From NCBI GenBank assembly GCA_027294925.1, contig JAPULM010000033.1:1-14438 (forward strand): 14,438 bases of DNA. Direction: 5' to 3'. Position numbers and translations under genes: made by a program. The notes under the pieces are model-generated. The model was not told the DNA's origin. It did no database searches and saw only the letters and a program-made list of their open reading frames with translations. This DNA comes from a bacterium (GTDB lineage: Bacteria; Tectomicrobia; Entotheonellia; Entotheonellales; Entotheonellaceae). Shown here piece by piece: positions 5,576 to 13,139 of this stretch (position 1 is the stretch's first letter; every line of letters begins with the position of its first letter).

Positions 5576-6744
5576 TACCCGAGTGTACCCTGTTGGCGCA
5601 AGATTGCAATGTCCTCTGTGCTGTAGCCCAATGCTTCCAGGAGGTGACCGGTATGTTCACCTAGGTCTGGCGGGGGTAGCCGGATACTGGCAGGGGTGGA
5701 TGAAAATTTTGCCGCAATGCCATATGTCTTCAGCGTGCCCAGGCGCGGATGCTCAACTTCTGTCACCAGGTCGTTGGCTTTCATCTGGGGGTCTTCAAAC
5801 AACGCGTCAAGCGCTTGAATGGGACTACACGGAACGCCTGCCGCCCGTAAACGCTCCAGCCACACGGCCGCCGACTGTTGTTGCAACACGGGGCCGATTA
5901 TATCCGTTAACGCTTGTTCATGCGCCACCCGTTTGGCGTGCGACACAAACCGCGGATCGTCACACAGCTCCGAACATCCTAAGGCCGTGCAGAGTTTGCT
6001 GAACAGATTGTCATTCAAAACGGCCACAATGATCCAGTCATCCCGGGTTTTATACGGCCGATAGGTGGCTCCCCACCCGATATTGCGTTCGGTCTCTTGT
6101 GGGTCTTTGGGGCCGTCGACGAACCGCGCCGCCTGCATCGACATAATCGATCCCAGCATCGAAAGGTCGATCCGTTGTCCTTCTCCAGTCCGCTCTCGGG
6201 CATACAAGGCCGCCAAAATGCTATAGATCATCGTCATGCCGGTCGAAATATCAACGATCGACAGTTGCTCGCGCTCGGGTGGATCATCGCCGCGATACAT
6301 CAGACCGGCATATGCCTGAATGGCAAGCTCATACCCTGCTTGATCGCGTAGCGGCCCGGCGGCACCATACGGCGCATTGGAACAATATATGATGCGGGGA
6401 TTATGTTGACGGATGACGTCATAACCCAGCCCCAAGCGCTCCATCGTAGCGGGCCGATTACTTTCGAGAAACACATCGGCGCCTTCGGCAAGCCGATAGA
6501 CGATATCGACCGCCGCCGTATGCTTTAAATTGAGACACAATGAGTACTTGTTCCGGTTGAGACCAAGGAACGGGATACCCGTGCCTTGTATAAACGGTGG
6601 ACCCAGACGGCGGCTATCGTCTCCACGTGGGGATTCGATTTTAATTACCGTGGCGCCCAAATCACCCAGGATCATGCTGGCAAAAGGTCCTGCGATGACC
6701 GAGGTGATGTCGATGATGCGTACCCCCGCCAGTGGTCCCGCCAT
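5575..6744 (-). CDS. CaiB/BaiF-family (family III) CoA-transferase
   Basis: The 389-residue protein has the normal family length. It carries the N-terminal LAGVRIIDITSVIAGPFASM block with GDLGATVIKIE (about 27-37), the GLNRNKYSLCLNLK block (61-74), a VFLESNRPATMERLGLGYD block (91-109), and the catalytic Asp at about D165 in SIVDISTGM. Family III enzymes move CoA between carboxylic acids through an aspartyl-CoA intermediate, as in formyl-CoA/oxalate or carnitine CoA-transferase; the substrate here cannot be told. The usual ENFRPG motif reads ESNRPA, a mild departure. The ATG at 6744 has GAGGAGGT eight bases upstream, a very strong SD. It stands alone on its strand between the RRM gene and decayed DNA, so context does not name its pathway, though acyl-CoA genes lie farther right. 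Confidence 0.93.
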   Translation of the reverse strand: MAGPLAGVRIIDITSVIAGPFASMILGDLGATVIKIESPRGDDSRRLGPPFIQGTGIPFLGLNRNKYSLCLNLKHTAAVDIVYRLAEGADVFLESNRPATMERLGLGYDVIRQHNPRIIYCSNAPYGAAGPLRDQAGYELAIQAYAGLMYRGDDPPEREQLSIVDISTGMTMIYSILAALYARERTGEGQRIDLSMLGSIMSMQAARFVDGPKDPQETERNIGWGATYRPYKTRDDWIIVAVLNDNLFSKLCTALGCSELCDDPRFVSHAKRVAHEQALTDIIGPVLQQQSAAVWLERLRAAGVPCSPIQALDALFEDPQMKANDLVTEVEHPRLGTLKTYGIAAKFSSTPASIRLPPPDLGEHTGHLLEALGYSTEDIAILRQQGTLG

Positions 6745-6962
6745 ACGTATCTACCTCCTCATCTTAGAGCCCGATCGGGTGATCCGGGCTATGGTCGTCA
6801 TAAGGGATACCTCTCAGTGTTGCATTTGCACCCCGACTTGCATCGTGCCGCGCCTTTGCGTACAGGGAAATCGCATTTGTTGTTTCAAAGCAGTCGTGAC
6901 AGCATCAGCGCATCAGCGCATCATCGTACCACGCCCGTCAGCCGAGCCCAAGGGAGAAGGCG

Positions 6963-7222
6963 GGCATTGTCTTGCAACGCATATACAAGGTGTTCCCCAT
7001 CGCCCGTAAAAAAGAGCCGTAAACAGCCCTCCAAGGCCGCATCCGCATTGATATCTGCGTCGAAGAGCTGGCCAAATAAGGAGAGATGATGCGCACCACC
7101 ACTGCGTTACGCCAGCTGCTCGACGACATGGTGAGTGTGCAGGAATTCTTCGAGATCATGGGCCTCAGCGACACCCTGGCCCTGGAGGCCAAATGGTCGC
7201 AGGGCGCCGCCGCGGGACCATA
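6963..7222 (+). pseudogene. C-terminal remnant, isocitrate lyase/PEP mutase superfamily (tentative)
   Basis: One plus-strand frame reads GIVLQRIYKVFPIARKKEP, stop (7020-7022), TALQGRIRIDICVEELAK, stop (7077-7079), then GEMMRTTTALRQLLDDMVSV and QEFFEIMGLSDTLALEAKW up to the TAG at 7220-7222. The pieces match, in order, the end of the PEP mutase/2-methylisocitrate lyase fold: a YKVVxYPIA-like strand, the ALxxxIxxxxEEL helix, and the closing F-x-x-x-x-GL-x-x-x-x-x-LEA segment. Two in-frame stops and no upstream body of the gene make it a remnant. The last 45 codons from ATG 7086 have an AAGGAGAG SD at 7078-7085 and could still be translated as a short peptide. The superfamily call is from remembered pattern only. 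Confidence 0.4.
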
Positions 7223-7307
7223 GGGCAGACGGGAGGTGTAGATGCCGTAAGAAAGAGGCTGTGGTGCTGGCGCTAAAATGTCCTTAAGACGCTGCAGTCC
7301 GATGCCG

Positions 7308-8315
7308 CTAACGGGCCATTGCCGCCATCCGGTCGATCAAGTCGACGACGCGATTCGAATATCCCCACTCGTTGTCATACCAGGACATGACCCGGACGTA
7401 GTCATCGCCCTCGGCACGGGTAGACAGCGCGTCGAAGATACTGGAATGTGGATTGCCGATGATATCGCTGGAAACGAGAGGCGCTTCGCTATACTCAACC
7501 ACCCCTCGCATGGGGCCCTCAGCCGCCTCTCGCACGGTGTCGTTGATCGCCTCGCGGCTGGCCTGGCGTCGGAGACGGCAGGTGAGGTCGACAATCGAGC
7601 CATCGGGGACGGGAACCCGCATTGCCAGGCCATCCAGTTTGCCCTGCAGCTGCGGTAGGACTTGACCGACGGCGCGGGCCGCCCCTGTCGTGGTCGGGAT
7701 GATATTAACGCCAGCGGCACGGCTGCGGCGAAAGTCTTTATGTGGCACATCGGCCCGACGCTGATCGTTGGTATAGGCGTGAACGGTGGTGATAAACCCC
7801 TCCTCGAGACCAAAGGACTGATCCAGGATCTTGACAATTGGCGCCAAGCAGTTGGTGGTACAAGACGCATTGGACACGATCCGGTGTTGCGGTTTGAGCT
7901 GGTCGTCGTTGACCCCCATCACGATGGTGGCATCAATGTCGTCTTTGGCCGGCACGGTGAGGATCACGTACTGCGCCCCCGCATCCAAATGCCGCATTAA
8001 CGATGCTTGGTCGGTAAACACCCCGGTGGATTCAATAACGAATTGCACCCCGAAGTCCTGCCAGGGAATGTCGGCAGGATCACCATGGGCAACCATGGCG
8101 ATGCGTTCACCGTCGATGTGCAAAGCCTCTGTATCGGCCTTCACCTCCTTATGGAAGACGCCCATCACCGTATCGTATTTGAGCAGATAGGCGAGCTGTT
8201 CATTGTCAAACAGGTCATTAATCGCCACCACATTGATGTCATCCCGCGCGCTTAAGATGCGAAACACGCTGCGGCCGATGCGACCAAAACCATTGATGCC
8301 AACTTGAATCGCCAT
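7308..8315 (-). CDS. gap: Glyceraldehyde-3-phosphate dehydrogenase, canonical
   Basis: This 335-residue class I GAPDH oxidises glyceraldehyde 3-phosphate to 1,3-bisphosphoglycerate. It has the NGFGRIGR nucleotide loop (8-15), AINDLFD with the NAD-selecting Asp (about D34), ESTGVFT (95-101), SNASCTTNC with catalytic C152, TVHAYTNDQR with H179 and D184, the IIPTTTGAA phosphate loop (205-213), MRVPVPDGS with the phosphate-binding Arg (R233), and SWYDNEWGYS (311-320). All catalytic and phosphate-site residues are present, so it should be functional. The ATG at 8315 was chosen over the longer frame because AGGAGG lies seven bases upstream and the protein begins at the Rossmann strand. Its ATG overlaps the upstream paralogue's TGA by one base, so translation is probably coupled. 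Confidence 0.96.
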   Translation of the reverse strand: MAIQVGINGFGRIGRSVFRILSARDDINVVAINDLFDNEQLAYLLKYDTVMGVFHKEVKADTEALHIDGERIAMVAHGDPADIPWQDFGVQFVIESTGVFTDQASLMRHLDAGAQYVILTVPAKDDIDATIVMGVNDDQLKPQHRIVSNASCTTNCLAPIVKILDQSFGLEEGFITTVHAYTNDQRRADVPHKDFRRSRAAGVNIIPTTTGAARAVGQVLPQLQGKLDGLAMRVPVPDGSIVDLTCRLRRQASREAINDTVREAAEGPMRGVVEYSEAPLVSSDIIGNPHSSIFDALSTRAEGDDYVRVMSWYDNEWGYSNRVVDLIDRMAAMAR

Positions 8316-9337
8316 CACGCCGCCTCCTGTTCGATCGTCTTGAGTTTGTTGATAAGATCCACCACCCGATGGGCATAACCCCAGCCGTTGTCGTACCACG
8401 CTAGCGTTTTTGACACGCGGTTTGCCATCACCATTGTCGCCTGGGCATCGAAGGTCGTGGAGTGAGAGTTACGCACGATATCACTCGACACGATGGGCTC
8501 ATTTTCGTAATCGATAATGGCTTGCCAATGCTTGGTAGCGGCCGCTGTTCGCACCACCTCGTTGATCGCCACCTGGGTCACGGGTTTGTCATGCCAGCAG
8601 ACCAGATCCACCACCGAGCCGTTGGGCACTGGAACATTTATCGAGGCACCGCTGATGCGGCCACGTAACTCAGGCATCAGGGTCATCACGACATCGGCAG
8701 CATTGGTCTCTTGCGGAATGATATTTTCGGCCGCTGCACGACCGCGCCGTTTATCTTCGGTCGGCACGTCGGCCAGGCGTTGTTGGTTGGTATACGCATG
8801 TACCGTACTCAAAAACGCCTTCCGGATGCCGAAGGCATCGTGCAGGAGCTTAATGATGGGGGCTGCACAATGGGCGGTACACGACCCGTTGGAGACCACC
8901 CGGTGTTGCGGCTGCAGCTGATCGTCATTGACTCCCATGACAATCGTGATGTCCGGTGGTTCCTGAGGTGGGACGCACAAAATGACGCGCTTTGCGCCGC
9001 GCTCGAAGTGACGTTCCAATTGGGCTCTCGACCACGAGTGCGCCGTCGCCTCGACGACGATGTCAACCCCAACGTCTGACCATGACACATCACCAGGTTC
9101 CTTTCCCGACAGGATGGGGATCTGGCGCCCAGCAACATAGAGATGCCCCTCTTTAATGCTCACCTCGTCTGGAAATCGTCCCATAATGGTGTCAAAACGC
9201 AGTAGGTATTCGAGGGCTTTATGATCGGCGATATCGCTGATCGCCGCCAAACGGATGTCGTCCCTCTGGTACAGAATGCGAAAGAGATTTCTCCCGATTC
9301 TCCCAAAACCCATTAGACCAACACGTGTGACCGGCAT
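8315..9337 (-). CDS. GAPDH-like paralogue with altered active site
   Basis: The 340-residue protein has a full GAPDH fold: GFGRIGR (10-16), catalytic C153 in SNGSCTAHC, and H180 in TVHAYTN. Several normally invariant residues differ from the canonical copy next door: the phosphate-binding Arg is N234 (SINVPVPNG for AMRVPVPDG), the Asp of YTNDQ is Q185, the TTTG loop is QETN (209-212), the NAD-site STG is ATA (97-99), SCTTNC is SCTAHC, and the Glu of YDNEWGY is G318. Acyl-transfer chemistry could survive but phosphate binding looks impaired, so a different aldehyde substrate or a regulatory or hetero-oligomer role is possible (inference). The ATG at 9337 has AGGAGGT six bases upstream. It is the first gene of a two-gene operon behind a TATAAT box. 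Confidence 0.9.
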   Translation of the reverse strand: MPVTRVGLMGFGRIGRNLFRILYQRDDIRLAAISDIADHKALEYLLRFDTIMGRFPDEVSIKEGHLYVAGRQIPILSGKEPGDVSWSDVGVDIVVEATAHSWSRAQLERHFERGAKRVILCVPPQEPPDITIVMGVNDDQLQPQHRVVSNGSCTAHCAAPIIKLLHDAFGIRKAFLSTVHAYTNQQRLADVPTEDKRRGRAAAENIIPQETNAADVVMTLMPELRGRISGASINVPVPNGSVVDLVCWHDKPVTQVAINEVVRTAAATKHWQAIIDYENEPIVSSDIVRNSHSTTFDAQATMVMANRVSKTLAWYDNGWGYAHRVVDLINKLKTIEQEAA

Positions 9338-9376
9338 AAGCGACCTCCTAAAGTCGTATAATGGGGTCTTCATGAT

Positions 9377-9382
9377 ATTATA
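9377..9382 (-). promoter_or_regulatory. -10 box of the GAPDH operon
   Basis: The minus strand has a perfect TATAAT here, 39 bases before the start codon of the first GAPDH gene, placing a transcription start near 9370. The -35 region 16-18 bases upstream (CTTCAG/GCTTCA) is poor, which would suit an activated promoter. Confidence 0.5.
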
Positions 9383-9526
9383 CTCGTCTTGACACGTTCT
9401 GAAGCGCTCTGTCGACCTGTCGTCCGTTTTCCGCCAGGTGAGACAGACCGTCTCCTTGTGTATCTTTTTGTTGTACTTTTTTATGACGAGTACCGGGTAA
9501 AACGTAAAGGAAAGCGCAATCTAATT

Positions 9527-9709
9527 ATGGCAAAAAAAAGGACAATTGGCATTCTTACCGGAGGTGAAGGCGTTCTGGGGCTGAATCCAGCCATTCGGAC
9601 GGTGATGTTTCACGCCCGGCGCGAAGGCTATCGTGTGCTCAGTGGATGCTTACCATGCATCAATGTTACGGCGTTTCTTTGGCCCGCTACGGTCCGACTG
9701 GGGCACTGA
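9527..9709 (+). pseudogene. Phosphofructokinase N-terminal stub
   Basis: From ATG 9527 the frame encodes RTIGILTGGEGVLGLNPAIR and TVMFHARREGYRVLSG, the first strand, the T-GG-x-x-x-GLN phosphate loop and the first helix-strand of the phosphofructokinase fold; the usual continuation (a -RxGWxGL segment and about 300-400 more residues) is missing. Homology ends at about 9646. Beyond it the frame runs 20 codons antisense to the carboxylase gene's last codons and stops at 9707-9709. The switch lies within a few bases of the carboxylase stop codon (9650-9652), so an ancestral pfk was cut at a rearrangement. GGEG in place of the usual GGDC is seen but cannot decide ATP or PPi use. The only SD-like AAGGA is about 15 bases from the ATG. 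Confidence 0.65.
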
Positions 9710-12700
9710 ACGCAAGGCGTTGCTAATCCAATGACGTGTATCGGCCGGATCAATGACGTCGTCAATGCCCCATGAGACGCCATAGTTCAAGGCTTTACCA
9801 CGCTCATAGGCTTGTGCGACCAGGGCGTTGTAACGCTCGACGCGCGTTTGGGGATCGTCAATGGCTTCGAGTTCGTTACGAAAACCGAGCTTCACCTGAC
9901 CCTCGAGACCCATACCGCCAAACTCCCCAGTGGGCCACGCGACGACGAAAAAGGGATGCTTAAAATCACCGCCCGCCATGGCCTGTGCCCCCAGTCCGTA
10001 GGACTTACGCAGCACGATCACCACGTGCGGCACGGTGAGATTGGCGCCGATCAGAAATAAGCGGCAACAATGACGCACCAGGGCCGTCTTTTCCACTTCG
10101 GGTCCCACCATCATGCCCGGCGTGTCGCACAGGATCAGCAGCGGAATATCAAACCCGTCGCACAGTTGCATAAATCTCGCCGCCTTGTCGGCAGCGTCAC
10201 TGTCTATGGCGCCGGCCAGATGTTGCGGATTGTTGGCGATCAGTCCCATCGGCTGCCCTTCAATGCGGATGAAGGCAGTGACCATGCCGAGCCCGAAATG
10301 CCGGCGCAACTCCAACACGGAACCGCTGTCGGCCATGGTCTCGATAACGTGCCGCACGTCATAGATGCGTAGCCGATTTTCGGGCACCATGCCGCGTAAT
10401 AAGCGCTGATCCGGTGCGCTCCAGTCTGGCGTTGGTCCCTGAAAGTACGACAGATACTGCTTCGCCGCGGCCACCGCTTCGGCCTCATCTTCGACGGCGA
10501 TATCCACCACGCCGTTGCGCGTTTGGACGTCCATCGGGCCGATTTCTTTCGGCGAGAACACCCCGAGGCCACCACCTTCAACCATCGCCGGGCCACCCAT
10601 GCCGATGTTGGAATTCCGCGTAGCGATAATGACGTCGCAACAACCGAGCACGGCGGCGTTACCGGCAAAGCAATACCCCGAGTTGATGCCGATGACGGGC
10701 ACCAGACCGCTCAGCTTGCCGAGTGTGGTCCAGGTCGAGGTGTCCATCGGGCGGTACATGCCGTTATCCCGGTGATCGACAGCCTGCTGACCGTCTTGCC
10801 GACTGCCACCGGTGCCGGCGCGTCCACCACCACCTTCGGTGAAAATGACCACTGGACGGCGCCATTTTCCGGCCAATTCGAGCATGCGGTCGGTCTTGGG
10901 ATGATTCAATGGGCCCTGGGTACCTGCCAACACCGTGTAGTCATAGGACATGACGACGCTGCGGGCATCGCGCTCGGAGAACAGATGTCCATTGATTGAG
11001 CCAATGCCGGTGACCATGCCGTCGGTAGGGAATTTTCGAATCGCCTCTGCAAGCGGCAAGCCAGTGCCTGGGGTGAGCACCAGCGATCCGTATTCAACGA
11101 ACGTCCCGGCGTCGCAGAGGTCGTCAATGTTTTCACGCGCCGTGCGTTGCGCCGTACGGCGGCGCCTGGCCACGGCCTCCGGGCGCGCATCGTCCAAGGT
11201 GGCGGCGTGGCGATCCTGCACTTGCGCTAAATCGGGGCGGATGTCATCCAAATTGACTTCAATGTCGTCCGTCTGTTCGGCGCGGTCTGTCTCCTTCTCT
11301 TCAATCACGAGAAGCGCATGCGCTTCAAAAATCGTATCGCCAACCGCGATGTCGAGTTGGCGCACGATGCCACTGACCGGTGCCTGGATGACATGCTCCA
11401 TTTTCATCGCTTCAAGAACCAGCAATTCTTGACCCATATGCACGGCATCGCCAACCGCGACGGCCACGCTGATCACCGTGCCCTGCATTGGGGCCGCTAC
11501 CACCAGCATGCCTGGCACGTCAATCACCGGCGCCACGACAACTGAGGGCGCCGCGGCCGGCACCATCGACGCCGAGCGCGCCGTGTTTTTGCCATGTGCC
11601 AATACCGCCAATGGATCACTGCTATCGACTGTTGCACCGGCACGTGCCATGCCCCCGTCTGCTGTCGGCGAGGTGGGGGGGGCAACATAGAGCCGATGGT
11701 GGGCCGCATCGGGTGGCTCAACGAGGGCCGACAAATGTTGGTCGACGAATTGCGTGTGCAGCTCAGCGTTTACAAATGCCGGGTGTTTCAGCACATTTAG
11801 TAAGAATGGAATATTGGTCACCACGCCTTCGATTTTAAACTCGCACAGCGTCCGGTAGGCCTTCTTCACCGCCACGCTAAAATCGCTGCTTGTGGTATGG
11901 GTAATTAACTTGGCCAAGAGAGAGTCGAAATTCGGCGAGGTGTGATAGCCCGTATAGCCGAACGAATCGATCCGCACGCCGCGACCGGACGGCGGCTCGA
12001 AAGCGGTAAGGCGTCCCCCACCTGGGCGCACCGCGCCATCGGGCGTCATCGTCTCCATATTGATGCGCACCTGAATGGCAAACCCGTGGGGGGCGGGAGG
12101 CTGTTGCAGACCTAGCCCTGGGTCAGATAGCGACAAACCCGAGGCAACCTGTAGCTGCAGCTGCACGAGATCCAAGCCGGTCACTTCTTCGGTGACGGTA
12201 TGCTCCACCTGCAAACGCGCATTGGTTTCAATAAAGGCGTAAGTTGGAAGCACCGCATCATCTCGATCATTGACCAGAAATTCGAAGGTGCCCAGACTCT
12301 CATAGTCGGCTTGCTGAGCTAAGCGAATCGCGGCGTCGGTCAACTTTGCTCGTAGCGTCGATGAGAGGTTCGGACTCGGTGCCATCTCAATAATCTTTTG
12401 ATGACGCCGTTGAATACTGCATTCACGTTCACCGAGATGCATCGTGTTGCGGTGTTTATCGGCGAGTATTTGGATTTCGATATGGCGGGGTCGCTCGATA
12501 AATTCTTCAACATAAACGTCGCCAATACCAAACGCTTGCAGAGCCTCAGACTGACATCGCCTGTAGGCCGATTCAATGTCGTCCTCATGCTTGACGGCCC
12601 GCATGCCGCGGCCACCACCACCGGACACGGCCTTAATCATCATGCCCTGGCCAGGCTGGAGACGACGGAAAAAATCCACCGCCTGCTGCAGCGACGTGGC

Positions 12701-13105
12701 GCATTCGGTGCCAGGTAGAATGGGAATGCCAAGTTGTGCCGCCAAGGCTCGCGCCCTGACCTTGTCGCCAAATAGCGCCAAAGCAGCAGGAGAGGGACCG
12801 ATGAATTCGATATTGAGCGCCTCACAGCGGCGGGCAAAGTCGGCATTCTCGCTTAAAAAACCATATCCCGGATGCATGCCGTCACATGCTTCTTGCTGAG
12901 CGATCGCCAAGATCTGTTCTTGGTCCAGATACGCGGCGCTGCCCCTTGCCGTTAATCGGTGTGCCTGGTCAGCTTTGTGCACATGTAGTGACGCAGCATC
13001 GTCTTCAGAAAATATCGCCACCGTCTCAAGGCCCAATTCCGCCGCAGCACGCATGACACGAATGGCGATTTCGCCTCGATTTGCAACCAAGATCCTTGTC
13101 AACAC
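9650..13105 (-). CDS. Single-chain biotin-dependent acyl-CoA carboxylase (BC-BCCP-CT)
   Basis: The 1151-residue protein holds a whole carboxylase. Biotin carboxylase covers about 1-450: RILVANRGEIAIR at the start, ATP-grasp loop GGGGRGM (162-168), catalytic block FIETNARLQVEHTVTE (291-306). A variable linker follows, then BCCP (about 535-603) with EAMKMEH and biotinyl Lys at about K568. Carboxyltransferase covers about 636-1151, with AGNAAVLGCCDVIIA and GGMGLEGQVKLGF, ending in the usual RRNIDAW. It should biotin-carboxylate an acyl-CoA with bicarbonate and ATP. Length and layout match the single-polypeptide long-chain acyl-CoA carboxylases, which accept various acyl chains, so substrate is open. 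I prefer the GTG at 13105: AAAGGTGA lies eight bases upstream and the protein then begins at the first strand; GTG 13117 adds four residues. It lies 34 bases after the amidohydrolase gene, a likely operon. Confidence 0.93.
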   Translation of the reverse strand: MLTRILVANRGEIAIRVMRAAAELGLETVAIFSEDDAASLHVHKADQAHRLTARGSAAYLDQEQILAIAQQEACDGMHPGYGFLSENADFARRCEALNIEFIGPSPAALALFGDKVRARALAAQLGIPILPGTECATSLQQAVDFFRRLQPGQGMMIKAVSGGGGRGMRAVKHEDDIESAYRRCQSEALQAFGIGDVYVEEFIERPRHIEIQILADKHRNTMHLGERECSIQRRHQKIIEMAPSPNLSSTLRAKLTDAAIRLAQQADYESLGTFEFLVNDRDDAVLPTYAFIETNARLQVEHTVTEEVTGLDLVQLQLQVASGLSLSDPGLGLQQPPAPHGFAIQVRINMETMTPDGAVRPGGGRLTAFEPPSGRGVRIDSFGYTGYHTSPNFDSLLAKLITHTTSSDFSVAVKKAYRTLCEFKIEGVVTNIPFLLNVLKHPAFVNAELHTQFVDQHLSALVEPPDAAHHRLYVAPPTSPTADGGMARAGATVDSSDPLAVLAHGKNTARSASMVPAAAPSVVVAPVIDVPGMLVVAAPMQGTVISVAVAVGDAVHMGQELLVLEAMKMEHVIQAPVSGIVRQLDIAVGDTIFEAHALLVIEEKETDRAEQTDDIEVNLDDIRPDLAQVQDRHAATLDDARPEAVARRRRTAQRTARENIDDLCDAGTFVEYGSLVLTPGTGLPLAEAIRKFPTDGMVTGIGSINGHLFSERDARSVVMSYDYTVLAGTQGPLNHPKTDRMLELAGKWRRPVVIFTEGGGGRAGTGGSRQDGQQAVDHRDNGMYRPMDTSTWTTLGKLSGLVPVIGINSGYCFAGNAAVLGCCDVIIATRNSNIGMGGPAMVEGGGLGVFSPKEIGPMDVQTRNGVVDIAVEDEAEAVAAAKQYLSYFQGPTPDWSAPDQRLLRGMVPENRLRIYDVRHVIETMADSGSVLELRRHFGLGMVTAFIRIEGQPMGLIANNPQHLAGAIDSDAADKAARFMQLCDGFDIPLLILCDTPGMMVGPEVEKTALVRHCCRLFLIGANLTVPHVVIVLRKSYGLGAQAMAGGDFKHPFFVVAWPTGEFGGMGLEGQVKLGFRNELEAIDDPQTRVERYNALVAQAYERGKALNYGVSWGIDDVIDPADTRHWISNALRSVPQSDRSGPKKRRNIDAW

Positions 13106-13139
13106 CAATAGGGTCACCTTTCAATGGACGGTGCAAAGG

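Noticed and set aside
6530..7089. Plus-strand open frames across the start of the CoA-transferase gene
   Set aside because: They are antisense to a well-supported gene, have no SD and give Arg/Pro/Ser-rich products without motifs.
8316..8399. Longer start of the canonical GAPDH at 8399
   Set aside because: The extra 28 residues overlap the upstream GAPDH coding sequence and lie before the Rossmann strand; the ATG at 8315 has its own AGGAGG.
9389..9417. TTGACA at 9389-9394 as the -35 of a pfk promoter
   Set aside because: The sequence 16-18 bases downstream (TCGACC region) does not resemble a -10 box.
10950..11838. Long plus-strand open frames opposite the carboxylase gene
   Set aside because: Shadows of a GC-rich coding region; compositions are skewed and no domain is seen.
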